Assembly: GCA_002162795.1 (NCBI GenBank)
Contig: MAAY01000079.1
Coordinates: 56,597-120,596 of the forward strand
Direction: 5' to 3'
Source of the DNA: Rhodobacterales bacterium 56_14_T64
Lineage (GTDB): Bacteria > Pseudomonadota > Alphaproteobacteria > Rhodobacterales > Rhodobacteraceae
Length of the DNA: 64,000 nucleotides
This document shows positions 34,446 to 44,347 of this stretch, piece by piece. A program made the translations under genes and the position numbers. Position 1 is the stretch's first letter, and every line of letters begins with the position of its first letter. The notes under the pieces were generated by a model, which searched no databases, was not told where the DNA came from, and saw only the letters and a list, made by a program, of their open reading frames with translations.

Positions 34446-35591
34446 ATGCGAAACTCAACCCGGTCAAAAGTCGATCCCTTCATTGTGATGGATGTAATGG
34501 AGGCCGCCCGCCAAGCGGAAGAGGCAGGACGCCACATTATCCACATGGAGGTTGGCCAACCATCGACCGGCGCACCACTTGGCGCGCGACGTGCTTTGGC
34601 GGGCGCGCTTGAGGATGATGCGCTGGGTTACACTGTAGCCTTGGGGTTGCCAGCACTGCGGCAGCGCATCGCGCGGCTTTATGGTGAATGGTATAATGTC
34701 GATCTGAACCCCGAGCGGGTGATTGTGACGCCGGGATCTTCGGGCGCTTTTCTTCTTAGCTTTACCGCGCTGTTCGATAGTGGTGACAGGGTTGGTATTG
34801 GCGCCCCGGGATATCCGTCCTATCGGCAGATTCTAAAAGCGCTGGGAATGACCCCGGTGGACATCCAGACGTCGCCGGAAAACCGGTTGCAACCGGTGGC
34901 AGCGGACTTTGCCGGGTTGGATCTGGCTGGGCTGATGGTTGCCTCGCCCGCCAATCCAACTGGAACCATGCTGGACCACGGCGCCATGGGCGCGCTGATT
35001 GATGCGACACAGGAGCAGGGCGCCAGTTTTATCTCGGACGAGATTTACCATGGGCTGGAATATGAGGCCAAGGCTGTCACCGCGCTGGAACTGACCGATG
35101 AGTGTTATGTGATCAACTCGTTCTCCAAGTTCTTTGCAATGACCGGTTGGCGAGTAGGTTGGATGGTGGTGCCCGAGGATCATGTGCGGGTGATTGAGCG
35201 GATCGCCCAGAACATGTTCATCTGCGCGCCACATGCCAGCCAGATTGCAGCATTGGCGGCGCTGGAGTGTCAGGGCGAGATGCGTGAAAATTTGGCTGTT
35301 TATGCGCGTAACCGGCAATTGATGCTTGAAGGGCTGCCCAAAGCTGGGTTTACCAAGATCGCGCCGCCGGATGGGGCGTTTTACGTTTATGCAGATGTCT
35401 CGGATCTGACGTCTGATAGTCGCGCCTTTGCGGCTGAGATTCTTGCGCAAGCTGGGGTGGCGGTGACGCCGGGTTTGGATTTCGACCCCGTTCGTGGGGC
35501 GACCACGCTGCGATTTTCCTATGCTCGCTCCACCACTGATATCGAGGAAGGGCTGGCGCGATTGGAGACGTTCATGGCGGCGCGGCAATAG
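34446..35591 (+). CDS. PLP-dependent class I/II aminotransferase
   Basis: A 381-residue fold-type I aminotransferase: GYTVALGLPALRQRIA substrate region, VTPGSSGAFLLSF cofactor-phosphate loop, SPANPTGTML, and SDEIYHGL before the PLP lysine in NSFSKFFAMTGWRVGW. The C-terminal RFSYARST arginine binds the substrate carboxylate. It resembles aspartate/aromatic/alanine-type enzymes; the amino donor cannot be decided. The ATG at 34446 has GGGAGA 6 nt upstream; the long upstream open frame lies inside the divergent protease gene and is not real. Confidence 0.9.
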   Translation: MRNSTRSKVDPFIVMDVMEAARQAEEAGRHIIHMEVGQPSTGAPLGARRALAGALEDDALGYTVALGLPALRQRIARLYGEWYNVDLNPERVIVTPGSSGAFLLSFTALFDSGDRVGIGAPGYPSYRQILKALGMTPVDIQTSPENRLQPVAADFAGLDLAGLMVASPANPTGTMLDHGAMGALIDATQEQGASFISDEIYHGLEYEAKAVTALELTDECYVINSFSKFFAMTGWRVGWMVVPEDHVRVIERIAQNMFICAPHASQIAALAALECQGEMRENLAVYARNRQLMLEGLPKAGFTKIAPPDGAFYVYADVSDLTSDSRAFAAEILAQAGVAVTPGLDFDPVRGATTLRFSYARSTTDIEEGLARLETFMAARQ

Positions 35592-35710
35592 TGCAAGGCG
35601 CCTCAAACTCAGGCGACCCTTGGTGATAATTGAGTGCAAACCGTAGGAGCCGTTCAAATCGGGTGACGATTGGCCTATGTTGGTGCAAATGGCAGTAAAG
35701 GCTTAGAAAC

Positions 35711-36958
35711 ATGAGCAGAGTTTTCACTCTCATAGCGCTGATTTGGGCGTTGGCAGGGCAGGCGGTTCCCTCCCAAGCGCAGACCCAGGGGTTCAGCGGG
35801 CTGGCCCGCATTGATGCGGCCGCCAGCCGGATTGAAGATTTGGACACCGGTGGCGCGATGATAGCGCTGCGCCTGAGCCAAGGGGTGCCGTATCGGCTGT
35901 TCACCCTTAATGATCCACCGCGTCTGGTGCTGGATTTCCAAGAAGTGGACTGGCGCGGGCTAAGCTCCGAATCTTTGCTGCGGGGGCAGAACGTTACCCA
36001 AGTTCAGTTTGGCACCTACGTGCCGGGCTGGTCGCGGATGGTGCTGCAACTGGCCGAGCCAATGGCGGTCAAAAGCGCGGCGTTGGATATTGATGCGGTG
36101 ACAGCGCAGGCGGATTTGCGACTGGAACTGTCAGTGGTCAGTGCCGAGGCCTTTTCCGCCCACGCTGGGGCGCCATCAGATCCGCGCTGGGATTTGCCCG
36201 CAGCGGAACAGTTGTCGTCGCCCATTAAACGCGGCCCGGATGCGCCATTGCTGGTGGTGTTAGACCCCGGCCACGGCGGTATTGATCCCGGTGCCGAGGT
36301 GACCAGTGACGGGCGCGCGGTGGTGGAAAAGGATCTGATCCTGGGTTTTGCAATCGAGTTGGGCGAGACCCTGGTGCGCTCGGGCCGGTTTCAGGTGCAG
36401 CTGACTCGTGACGGCGATTACTTTGTGTCGCTGGAGCGCCGCATTGCGCTGGCGCATCAGGCTGGCGCTGATCTGTTTGTCTCGTTGCATGCAGATTCGC
36501 TGTCCGAGGGGTTGGCCCATGGGGCGACGGTGCATGTGTTGTCACCCGAAGCCTCGGATGTGGCCTCGGCTAAGTTGGCAGAGCGACATGATCGCAGTGA
36601 TTTGTTGGCTGGCGTGGATTTGAGTGACACGGACGACCGTGTCACTGGTATTCTGCTGGACCTGGCGCGCCAGGAAACCCAACCGCGTAGCGACGCATTG
36701 GCGCGATCTCTGGTCGAGGGAATGGCCAATCGGGGCGGGCCGATGAATCGACGCCCGTTGCGATCTGCCGGGTTTTCGGTGCTCAAGGCGGCGGATATTC
36801 CTTCGGTGCTGATTGAGATCGGGTTTATGTCCAGTCCGCGAGATTTGGAGAACCTGCAAGACCCGGAGTGGCGTGCCGCAATGGCGCGTGGTATTCTGAA
36901 TGGGTTGGTGGCCTGGCGGGAAGAAGACACAACGCGAAGGTCACTGGTGCGGCAGTAA
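35711..36958 (+). CDS. N-acetylmuramoyl-L-alanine amidase (AmiC-type)
   Basis: Periplasmic zinc amidase that splits septal peptidoglycan during cell separation. The 415-residue protein has a signal peptide (FTLIALIWALAGQAVPSQAQ), an AMIN targeting domain (about 35-145) and an Amidase_3 domain (about 180-400). Zinc and catalytic residues are in LDPGHGGIDPGA, VVEKDLIL, LFVSLHADS and LIEIGFMSSP. It precedes PBP1A by 143 bp on the same strand, a common pairing in alphaproteobacteria. Confidence 0.93.
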   Translation: MSRVFTLIALIWALAGQAVPSQAQTQGFSGLARIDAAASRIEDLDTGGAMIALRLSQGVPYRLFTLNDPPRLVLDFQEVDWRGLSSESLLRGQNVTQVQFGTYVPGWSRMVLQLAEPMAVKSAALDIDAVTAQADLRLELSVVSAEAFSAHAGAPSDPRWDLPAAEQLSSPIKRGPDAPLLVVLDPGHGGIDPGAEVTSDGRAVVEKDLILGFAIELGETLVRSGRFQVQLTRDGDYFVSLERRIALAHQAGADLFVSLHADSLSEGLAHGATVHVLSPEASDVASAKLAERHDRSDLLAGVDLSDTDDRVTGILLDLARQETQPRSDALARSLVEGMANRGGPMNRRPLRSAGFSVLKAADIPSVLIEIGFMSSPRDLENLQDPEWRAAMARGILNGLVAWREEDTTRRSLVRQ

Positions 36959-37101
36959 TGTCGTTTGACGATTTGGTTAGGGTTTGGGCCGGCCGAAGAT
37001 CCGCATCAGCGGCGGCTGGCAGCGTGTTTTTGCCATCTGTTGTTTTGACCATTGGCCTTGGCATCCCTATATAGACGACATGTGCACAGGAAGGCAGTAC
37101 A

Positions 37102-39603
37102 GTGCTTAGGTTTATTCTCTCATTCTTCGGCTCCATCTTCAGTACCATTACGCTGGGCATTGCGATGGTGGCCCTGACAATTGGCGCGGTGTTCTGGATC
37201 TATGGGCGCGATTTGCCCAGCCACGAATCCCTGGCCCAGTATCAGCCGCCGACCATCAGCCGCATCTATTCCGGCGAAGGCCAGTTGATTGATGAGTTTG
37301 CCAAAGAACGCCGTCTGTTTGCGCCTTCGGATGAGATCCCGGATCTGGTGAAGCAAGCGTTCATCTCTGCGGAAGATAAGAATTTCTATAGCCACAAGGG
37401 CTATGACATGCGCGGCATTGCTGCCGCTGCTGTTGAAGCCGTGATGTCGCGTGGGGCGAATGTGCGCGGCGCCTCGACCATTACCCAGCAGGTGATGAAG
37501 AACTTTTTGCTGTCCGGCGATCGCAAGGCAGAGCGTAAGATCAAGGAGATCATTCTGGCTGCGCGTCTAGAAGAGACGCTGAACAAGGAGCAGATCCTTG
37601 AGCTCTATATGAATGAAATCTTCCTGGGGCAGAATTCCTATGGGGTGGCCGCGGCGTCGCAGACATATTTCAACAAGACACTGGAAGAGCTAGCTCCACA
37701 TGAGGCGGCGTTTCTGGCTTCTTTGCCCAAGGCTCCGGGTAAGTTTCATCCGGTGCGCGGTAAGGAACGCCTGACTGAACGTCGTGACTATGTGCTGCGC
37801 GAAATGATGCAGAACGGCTATATCTCCGATGCCGTCTACAAGGTTGAAGTCGAGCAGCCGCTGCGCTCGGTGCAAAATGGGGATTTTGAGAGTTTTCGCA
37901 CAGCGTTGCCACCGCGTGACTATTTCACTGACGAGATCCGCCGCCAGTTGTCAGTTGATTTCGGCGAAGGTGAATTTTTCACTGGTGGTTTTACCGTGCG
38001 TGCCACCATTGACGCTGAAATGCAGCAGGTGGCCGCATCGTCTTTGCGTACTGGGTTGGAAAAATACGACCGCTCGCGCGGGGTTTGGCGTGGGACAGAG
38101 ATGACCATCGCGGCGGATTTGCTGAGCAATGAAGAGTCTTGGCGCACCGCTTTGGCCGAAACCAAGGTGTCGCGAGACGTCTCGCTTGGCGGCGACTGGT
38201 TGCCGGCGGTGGTGTTGGGTGTTGGCGACAAGCAGTTGACTGTTGGTGTGGAGAATACCGGCGGGACTGGTGTGGTTCCGCGCTCTGACATCAAGTGGAT
38301 GAAGGGCAGTTTTGCTGAGAACCTGACCGTTGGTGATGTGGTGCTGGTCGTTGCTGTGACCAAGGACGATGTCTTTCAGCACTGGTCGCTGCGGCAGGTG
38401 CCTGAAGTGCAGGGCGGATTTGTCGCCATGGACGTGAATACGGGTCGGGTGTTGGCGATGCAGGGCGGGTTCTCGTATCAGCATTCGGTGTTCAACCGTG
38501 CAACGCAGGCGCAGCGCCAGCCGGGGTCCAGTTTTAAACCCTTTGTCTATGCTGCGGCGCTGGACAGTGGGTACAGTCCGGCGACCATCGTGATCGATGC
38601 GCCGATTGAGGTGAACACACCGCAAGGCTTGTGGCGGCCACGAAACTCGTCGAACAAATTCTATGGACCAACGCCGCTACGTACTGGGATCGAGCGGTCG
38701 CGGAACCTGATGACCATTCGATTGGCGCAGGAAATTGGGATGCCAGTGGTTGCGGGCTACGCCGAACGTTTTGGTGTTTATGAAGAGATGGGACCTTATC
38801 TGGCCAATTCTCTGGGCTCGGAGGAGACCACATTGTACAAGATGGTGACCGCCTATGCGATGTTTGCCAATGGTGGCGAACGGTTGAAGCCGACCTTGGT
38901 GGACCGGATTCAGGACCGCGAAGGTCAGACTATATATCGCCATGATGACCGAGATTGTGTGGATTGCTCCTCGGCCTTACTGCCTGAAGGAGTCGCCCCA
39001 CGAATTGTGACCGATCGAGATCAGGTAATGGATCCGATCACTGCCTACCAGCTGACCTCGATGATGCGTGGCGTGGTTGAACGCGGTACTGCTGCCGGCA
39101 ATGTGCATCTAGGGGTGCCGACGGCAGGCAAGACCGGCACAACCAACGAAGCACGCGATGTTTGGTTCATCGGCTTTACGTCGAATATTGTGGCGGGTTG
39201 CTACATTGGACATGATCGTCCACGGCCTTTGGGGCGCGGCACCTATGGTGGCAATACCTGCGGGCCAGTGTTCCAGCAGTTCATGGAGAAGGCGACAGCC
39301 AAATATGGTGGTGGCCCGTTTGATGTGCCGCCGGGTGGCCACTTCATCAAGATTGACCGCTTTACCGGCGCGCGACTGCCTGATGAGGCCAGCGGCGAAT
39401 ACGTGGTGGCCGAGTATTTCCGCGATGGTGCCGAGCCGATTTTTGGTCTGAGCTATGATGGTGGCTTTGCAATGGGATCGAACCTGCCTCTGTTTGAAGA
39501 GGTTAATCAAGGTGGTCGACAGGTCACCACCTCGAGCGGGGGAACTGCAGTTCTGGGGCCCAAAGCAACCTTTGGTACGGTTAGCTCGGGCGGGCTTTAT
39601 TGA
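37102..39603 (+). CDS. mrcA: Penicillin-binding protein 1A
   Basis: Bifunctional peptidoglycan synthase of 833 residues with an N-terminal membrane anchor. The GT51 glycosyltransferase domain shows SAEDKNFYSHKGYD and GASTITQQVMKN. An OB-like insert lies at about 300-430. The transpeptidase domain carries the catalytic serine in PGSSFKPFVY and KTGTTNEARD. The start is a GTG at 37102 with AGGAAGG upstream. Its stop overlaps the end of the convergent kinase gene by 7 bp, so no intrinsic terminator fits between them. Confidence 0.94.
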   Translation: MLRFILSFFGSIFSTITLGIAMVALTIGAVFWIYGRDLPSHESLAQYQPPTISRIYSGEGQLIDEFAKERRLFAPSDEIPDLVKQAFISAEDKNFYSHKGYDMRGIAAAAVEAVMSRGANVRGASTITQQVMKNFLLSGDRKAERKIKEIILAARLEETLNKEQILELYMNEIFLGQNSYGVAAASQTYFNKTLEELAPHEAAFLASLPKAPGKFHPVRGKERLTERRDYVLREMMQNGYISDAVYKVEVEQPLRSVQNGDFESFRTALPPRDYFTDEIRRQLSVDFGEGEFFTGGFTVRATIDAEMQQVAASSLRTGLEKYDRSRGVWRGTEMTIAADLLSNEESWRTALAETKVSRDVSLGGDWLPAVVLGVGDKQLTVGVENTGGTGVVPRSDIKWMKGSFAENLTVGDVVLVVAVTKDDVFQHWSLRQVPEVQGGFVAMDVNTGRVLAMQGGFSYQHSVFNRATQAQRQPGSSFKPFVYAAALDSGYSPATIVIDAPIEVNTPQGLWRPRNSSNKFYGPTPLRTGIERSRNLMTIRLAQEIGMPVVAGYAERFGVYEEMGPYLANSLGSEETTLYKMVTAYAMFANGGERLKPTLVDRIQDREGQTIYRHDDRDCVDCSSALLPEGVAPRIVTDRDQVMDPITAYQLTSMMRGVVERGTAAGNVHLGVPTAGKTGTTNEARDVWFIGFTSNIVAGCYIGHDRPRPLGRGTYGGNTCGPVFQQFMEKATAKYGGGPFDVPPGGHFIKIDRFTGARLPDEASGEYVVAEYFRDGAEPIFGLSYDGGFAMGSNLPLFEEVNQGGRQVTTSSGGTAVLGPKATFGTVSSGGLY

Positions 39604-40445
39604 TCTGCTTGATCCAGTAGCAGGGCGAGCAGGTCGCTTTCATCGTCCTGAGATGTAATTCCCTGTGCCCGCCAGGCAATGGAAAGGGCACATTTAGCCG
39701 CGGCCCATTGCGCCAGCCGGTGTGGCGACACGTTCATTGCCTTGGCAAACTGCTCGGTCACTTGTTTGATTCGGATTGGGTCTCGGACTAAAGCCGGAAG
39801 GCATATGGGGTGGCGTAATGCATTGGCAAGTTCAAATGCAGGGTCCCCTAAATATCCTTTGGCGTCATACACTCGCGGGCCCGCTGACGTCAAAATGACG
39901 TTGTCGTGATGCAGATCGCCATGCAGCGGGATGGGGGAGGGCTGACTGCCTAGTAAATGCCGTGCAATTTGTGCGGCGCGATGAATGTTATGGCGCAAAA
40001 TAACCGGGTATTTGGGAGTGATTTGTAACTGAAACAACGCGGTGAAGACATCTTCAAGGGGACGTAGATTGGAAATGGCAGACGTTGGCACAAGGTGCAG
40101 GCGCCGAGTGGAGTCGCAAAGTAACTGATCTGCTCGCTTGGCCTCGCCGGATCGGGCAATATCACCAAGGCTAGGGCCATCCAGCCATTGCATCAATACA
40201 GCAGCCCCGCTGTTGTTGAATATTTGAACCGCTCCGCTGTCGGACCAGGCATTGAGCAGATCTGCCCCAGCTGCTTCGTTACCTCGATCGAACTGCCGGT
40301 ACAGCTTTAGAACTGCCGTCGTACCATCTCTCTGATGTACCTTCCAAAGCCATGCAATTGGCGTTTGAGACAGTATTTCAGGGTCGCTCAGCTGCCATTT
40401 GGTCAAAATTGCAGCAAGACCATCTACCATAACACTTCTGCTCAT
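39597..40445 (-). CDS. Aminoglycoside/hydroxyurea-type phosphotransferase
   Basis: Small-molecule kinase of about 282 residues in the APH(6)/hydroxyurea-resistance family. The kinase fold is shown by TAVLKLYRQ (ATP lysine), VLMQWLDG hinge, catalytic [14 protein letters not shown] and metal-binding [17 protein letters not shown]. Streptomycin 6-kinases share this pattern, but chromosomal members of this family have unknown natural substrates and resistance should not be assumed. The ATG at 40445 has GAGAGG 9 nt upstream. It is divergent from prfB. Confidence 0.8.
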   Translation of the reverse strand: MSRSVMVDGLAAILTKWQLSDPEILSQTPIAWLWKVHQRDGTTAVLKLYRQFDRGNEAAGADLLNAWSDSGAVQIFNNSGAAVLMQWLDGPSLGDIARSGEAKRADQLLCDSTRRLHLVPTSAISNLRPLEDVFTALFQLQITPKYPVILRHNIHRAAQIARHLLGSQPSPIPLHGDLHHDNVILTSAGPRVYDAKGYLGDPAFELANALRHPICLPALVRDPIRIKQVTEQFAKAMNVSPHRLAQWAAAKCALSIAWRAQGITSQDDESDLLALLLDQADQ

Positions 40446-40507
40446 CTTGTGGTGCCTCTCAGGTCTTGGTATCACGCAGACCTTATACAGTAAGTTGGGA
40501 CCAAACC

Positions 40508-41632
40508 ATGCGCGCCGAAACCCAGAACTATGTTGCTCAGATTGAGAAGTCTCTAGAGCTGTTGGCGCAGCGGATGGACCGTGAAACCGCGCCGCACCGG
40601 TTAGAAGAATTCGACGCGCGGGTTGAAAACCCCAATCTGTGGGACAACCCCGATGCTGCGCAAAAGCTGATGCGCGAGCGGCAGATGTTGGTCGATGCGA
40701 TGGATACTTACAATGGTATCAAGCAAGACATGGCTGATAACATCGAGATGATTGAACTCGGCGAGATGGAAGAGGACGACGAAGTCGTTGCAGATGCCGA
40801 AGAGGCCATGAAGACACTTGCTGCAAAGGCTGCCGCGAAAGAGCTGGAGGCGCTGTTGGACGGCGAGGCTGACAGCAATGATACTTTCCTTGAGATTAAC
40901 TCGGGGGCAGGTGGCACCGAAAGCTGTGATTGGGCTTCGATGTTAGCCCGGATGTATGTTCGCTGGGCTGAGAAAAAGGGCTATAAGGTCGAGCTGCAGT
41001 CTGAAAGCGCTGGTGAAGAGGCTGGGATCAAGTCTGCTGCCTATAAGATCACGGGCCACAATGCCTATGGTTGGCTGAAGTCGGAAAGCGGCGTGCACCG
41101 CCTGGTGCGGATCTCGCCTTTTGACAGTGCCGCGAAACGCCACACCTCCTTTACCTCGGTCAAAGTTTACCCGGTGGTCGATGATAATATCGAAATTGAA
41201 GTCAATCCGGCTGACATCCGCATCGATACCTACCGGTCGTCGGGGGCAGGTGGGCAGCACGTGAACACCACTGACTCGGCTGTGCGGATCACCCACCATC
41301 CCACCGGTATTGTAGTGACCAGTTCGGAAAAATCGCAGCACCAGAACCGTGATATTGCGATGAAGGCTTTGAAATCCCGACTTTATCAAATGGAATTGGA
41401 TAAGCGCAGCGCACTGGTCAACGAGGCCCATGAGAATGCAGGCGACGCAGGCTGGGGCAACCAGATTCGCTCGTATGTGCTGCAGCCGTATCAGATGGTC
41501 AAAGACCTGCGCACCAGTCACGAGACCTCGGACACCAAGGGTGTGTTGGACGGTGACTTGGATGGTTTCATGGCGGCGACACTTGCTTTGGATGTGGCAG
41601 GAAAAAGCCGGGCCGAGGCGCAGGGCCTGTAA
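40508..41632 (+). CDS. prfB: Peptide chain release factor 2
   Basis: Release factor recognising UGA and UAA, 374 residues. The tripeptide anticodon SPF is in [15 protein letters not shown], and the catalytic GGQ is in [15 protein letters not shown]. The reading frame is continuous: there is no in-frame UGA near codon 25, so the programmed +1 frameshift of enterobacterial prfB is absent, as in other alphaproteobacteria. The ATG at 40508 starts the conserved [10 protein letters not shown] helix. A GAAA-loop terminator follows. Confidence 0.96.
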   Translation: MRAETQNYVAQIEKSLELLAQRMDRETAPHRLEEFDARVENPNLWDNPDAAQKLMRERQMLVDAMDTYNGIKQDMADNIEMIELGEMEEDDEVVADAEEAMKTLAAKAAAKELEALLDGEADSNDTFLEINSGAGGTESCDWASMLARMYVRWAEKKGYKVELQSESAGEEAGIKSAAYKITGHNAYGWLKSESGVHRLVRISPFDSAAKRHTSFTSVKVYPVVDDNIEIEVNPADIRIDTYRSSGAGGQHVNTTDSAVRITHHPTGIVVTSSEKSQHQNRDIAMKALKSRLYQMELDKRSALVNEAHENAGDAGWGNQIRSYVLQPYQMVKDLRTSHETSDTKGVLDGDLDGFMAATLALDVAGKSRAEAQGL

Positions 41633-41659
41633 GCCAACACTTCAGAGGGCGACTGCTCA

Positions 41660-41681
41660 GGCCGGGGAAACCCGGCCTTTT
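41660..41681 (+). terminator. Rho-independent terminator after prfB
   Basis: GGCCGGG at 41660-41666, GAAA loop, CCCGGCC at 41671-41677, then TTTTGTG. A compact tetraloop terminator 28 bp after the prfB stop. Confidence 0.85.
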
Positions 41682-42063
41682 GTGTGTCAGATGCTGGGGA
41701 CGTGACCACTTGTCAGCGATAAACATACATGCCCAGAAGATGTATGTGAACTGTGGGTTTAATTGTGAAAACTCAGAGGTTAGGCTGCAATGGAAACGTT
41801 CGCGAGCAGTCAGGATATATGCCTTCAATCTACTAATGTGCCGCTGACTTGGGTGGTGATTTGCACTTTGGCTTTCTGTCACGATGAGCAGGCCACTTGG
41901 GACCGTGATGCTTAAGTTGCCCGCTGGGACGTTAAACCTAAGTCCCTTTGGACAGGACCGGAAGATCCTCGACTTAGGATGCTTATCCCTGGCCAGCAGA
42001 AGGTCGACAGAATGCCCGCTGCCTGAGGGTTCAGGCCGGATATGTCTTTGGGAGGAGACATAA
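41682..42063. other. Spacer between prfB and the DUF2189 gene
   Basis: About 380 bp with no supported gene. The 183-codon minus-strand frame across it (41568-42119) runs into prfB and the next gene and has no protein-like features. A GGGAGGAG ribosome-binding site for the downstream gene lies at its right end. Confidence 0.5.
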
Positions 42064-42843
42064 ATGAACACAGAGAAAGCCTTTGGCGTGCCGGAATTAC
42101 GGCCGATGACCTTGTCCATATTGCGTCAGGCGTTGCGCAGGGGCTGGGGGGACTTCAAGGCCAGACCGGAACTTGGGTTGGCGTTTTCTGGGCTGTATGT
42201 CTTGGCTGGATGGATGATGGCCTGGATCACGCAAGCAACCGGCACCACGTCTTGGTTGGTTCTAGCCGCAATCGGGTTCCCGCTGATCGGCCCGTTTGCT
42301 GCAGTGGGGCTGTATGAGGTTTCGCACCGGTTAGAGCAGGGCAGGCCAAAAGATGCCAGAGCTGTTATCCGAGCCGTACTGCAGCAAGGCAGCCGGCAAC
42401 TGCCTTCGATCTGCGCCATTATCGTGGTGGTTTTCCTGTTCTGGTTCTTTCTGGGACACATGATTTTTGCTCTTTTCATGGGGTTGTCTCCGATGACCAA
42501 TGTGTCGTCATCGTTGGACATATTCCTGACCCCAAACGGTTTAATTATGTTGGTTGTTGGCTCGGTGGTTGGTGCGTTGTTTGCATTGCTGCTGTACATG
42601 ATCACGGTGCTATCGTTGCCGATGTTGCTGGATCGCGAAATTGATTTTGTCACTGCAATGATCACCAGCTTTCAGTATGTCAGCAGTAATTTTGTAATGA
42701 TGCTTGGCTGGGCTCTGTTTATCGCCATCACGACCTTTGTCGCGCTGTTACCGGGGTTTGTAGGGCTACTGTTGGCGTTACCACTACTGGGGCATGCAAG
42801 CTGGCATGTCTATCGGCTGATCGTTATTGCTGACGAGGCATGA
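42064..42843 (+). CDS. DUF2189 integral membrane protein
   Basis: A 259-residue membrane protein with about six hydrophobic segments and the DUF2189 landmarks [22 protein letters not shown] (given in part), [23 protein letters not shown] and [14 protein letters not shown]. The family has no known function. It has a strong GGGAGGAG ribosome-binding site. It ends one base before the stop of the convergent 79-residue gene. Confidence 0.85.
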   Translation: MNTEKAFGVPELRPMTLSILRQALRRGWGDFKARPELGLAFSGLYVLAGWMMAWITQATGTTSWLVLAAIGFPLIGPFAAVGLYEVSHRLEQGRPKDARAVIRAVLQQGSRQLPSICAIIVVVFLFWFFLGHMIFALFMGLSPMTNVSSSLDIFLTPNGLIMLVVGSVVGALFALLLYMITVLSLPMLLDREIDFVTAMITSFQYVSSNFVMMLGWALFIAITTFVALLPGFVGLLLALPLLGHASWHVYRLIVIADEA

Positions 42844-42844
42844 G

Positions 42845-43084
42845 CTAAGGGCATTGAACTGGCGCTTGCGCCCAATTTTCGCGCCCCATGTCCACCAGCC
42901 TGGCGCGCAGGGTGGCGGCTTCTGAGTGCCCGATTTCAAGCGCATAGATATAGGCTTGCGTCAAAAAGAACCCCGCCGCGTCTTGAGTTGCGGCGGTGTC
43001 GGCGGCCTCGGTATAAAGGGCAACTTGTGCCAGTGTATCGCCGGCCGCGTGAGCGGCCAACAACCGGGTTTCCAGACTGCTCAT
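42845..43084 (-). CDS. Small protein co-translated with the Rieske oxygenase
   Basis: A 79-residue, Ala-rich, helical protein with no recognised family. Its ATG overlaps the oxygenase stop as ATGA, so it is translationally coupled and likely real. It has no signal peptide, membrane segment or metal-binding motif. The repeated short helices (LAAHAAGDTLAQVALYTEAAD, in part) are TPR-like in flavour. It may be an accessory or assembly factor of the oxygenase; this is inference from position. Confidence 0.65.
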   Translation of the reverse strand: MSSLETRLLAAHAAGDTLAQVALYTEAADTAATQDAAGFFLTQAYIYALEIGHSEAATLRARLVDMGRENWAQAPVQCP

Positions 43085-44235
43085 TCGGCGGCTCTAGAAG
43101 TTGCCCTATTCCGTTGTACTTGTTCGGCCACCCAGTCGTGAAACAGATGCGTAGGCCCATCCATCACCGGCGAGAATCGACCCCCGTCAAAGCCCGGAGC
43201 ATTGCGTCCCTGTTGCATGCCTTCGACTACAAATACATCCTCAGCAAACACCTGTTTCCATTGCTCTGTATTGCGCGCACGTAGATCAGCGTCGGTGTCG
43301 GGTTCGGAATAGTAGATATGGATATGCTCGCTGGTTTGGCCCGGGCCGTTGGGGTGCAACAGGATCACAAAGGCGTGGTCACGGTGTACGCCGAACAATA
43401 CATTGGGATAGACGGCAATATATTCTGCGGCCTTGTCCCATTTGTCGCTCAGGTCCTCAAAATCGGCAAACGTCGCGCCATCTTCGCCTGTGAGCTGGCG
43501 ATAGACCCAAGTTCCCTGGCCGGAAAATGCACCGGGTTGTTCGATGTGATAGTGATCTTCCAACCGGGAATAGCTGTTTAACCCAGGATGAACCCAAGGC
43601 AAATGATAGCTTTCACAGTAATTCTCGACCGCCAGTTTCCAGTTGCAGTTCAACTCCAGCTGGAACTGGCTGTCGGCACCACCGTGGTGCAGCGGTTTGT
43701 CAAATTCAGCCCACCGGGCGATCACATCCGCCATCGCGTGTTCAAACACAGGCGCTTCCCCTGAGAGGTTAATCCAGACCACGTCACGCCAGATATGGCT
43801 GCGCACCTCGACCAAGCCCAACAGGGCGCGGTCAATGCCGTCGTGGGTGTTCTGGCCCGGGCCGCCCACATGTGGTGTGCTGACCAGCTTACCATCGGTT
43901 GAATAGCACCAGCTGTGATAAGGACACCGAATTGCGCCTTCGATCTTGCGAGGAGCATCGACCAAGATCATTCCGCGGTGGCGGCAGGTGTTTTGGAACA
44001 CCCGCACCTCGCCTTTTCGATCGCGGATCAACAACAAAGGGATGTTCAGGAAATTGATTGGTACAGCGTCGCCGGGGTCTGGAACGTCAGCGGCCACCGC
44101 CAGCCCAGCCCATTGCTTATACAACAACGCCTGCTTTTCTTCTGCATAGACCGCATCATCATTATAATGGGCATTTGGCAGGCCTCGGGCCTGTTGGATG
44201 GGCGCGCGCACGGCGGACAGATCGGTGTCAGACAT
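43081..44235 (-). CDS. Rieske-type aromatic-ring-hydroxylating oxygenase, alpha subunit
   Basis: A 384-residue terminal oxygenase. The Rieske [2Fe-2S] site is CRHRG (Cys84, His86) and CPYHSW (Cys104, His107). The mononuclear iron site is in NWKLAVENYCESYHLPWVHPGL, with His211 and His216 and Glu208 in the position of the bridging acid. Single-component alpha subunits with this ESYH motif include enzymes acting on quaternary amines such as glycine betaine and carnitine, so an aromatic substrate should not be assumed. No reductase gene is adjacent. The neighbours are a small coupled gene downstream and an XRE regulator upstream on the same strand. Confidence 0.88.
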   Translation of the reverse strand: MSDTDLSAVRAPIQQARGLPNAHYNDDAVYAEEKQALLYKQWAGLAVAADVPDPGDAVPINFLNIPLLLIRDRKGEVRVFQNTCRHRGMILVDAPRKIEGAIRCPYHSWCYSTDGKLVSTPHVGGPGQNTHDGIDRALLGLVEVRSHIWRDVVWINLSGEAPVFEHAMADVIARWAEFDKPLHHGGADSQFQLELNCNWKLAVENYCESYHLPWVHPGLNSYSRLEDHYHIEQPGAFSGQGTWVYRQLTGEDGATFADFEDLSDKWDKAAEYIAVYPNVLFGVHRDHAFVILLHPNGPGQTSEHIHIYYSEPDTDADLRARNTEQWKQVFAEDVFVVEGMQQGRNAPGFDGGRFSPVMDGPTHLFHDWVAEQVQRNRATSRAAE

Positions 44236-44347
44236 CTGGATTCCTCGCTCAGGTTACCCGGTTTTGATAACCCGTGCTGGATCCTTGTCCGTCTGTTTCG
44301 CGACCTGACTTTTCTCAAGGCGACAAATTGCAGCCCTAAACGCAGGA

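Noticed and set aside
39597..40445. Kinase as an antibiotic-resistance determinant
   Set aside because: Family membership alone does not show resistance; it sits among housekeeping genes with no mobile-element signs.
40508..40600. Possible programmed frameshift in prfB
   Set aside because: The frame is continuous with no early in-frame UGA, so no recoding is needed.
41568..42119. 183-codon minus-strand frame between prfB and the DUF2189 gene
   Set aside because: It overlaps both flanking genes, lacks a ribosome-binding site and has no protein-like pattern.
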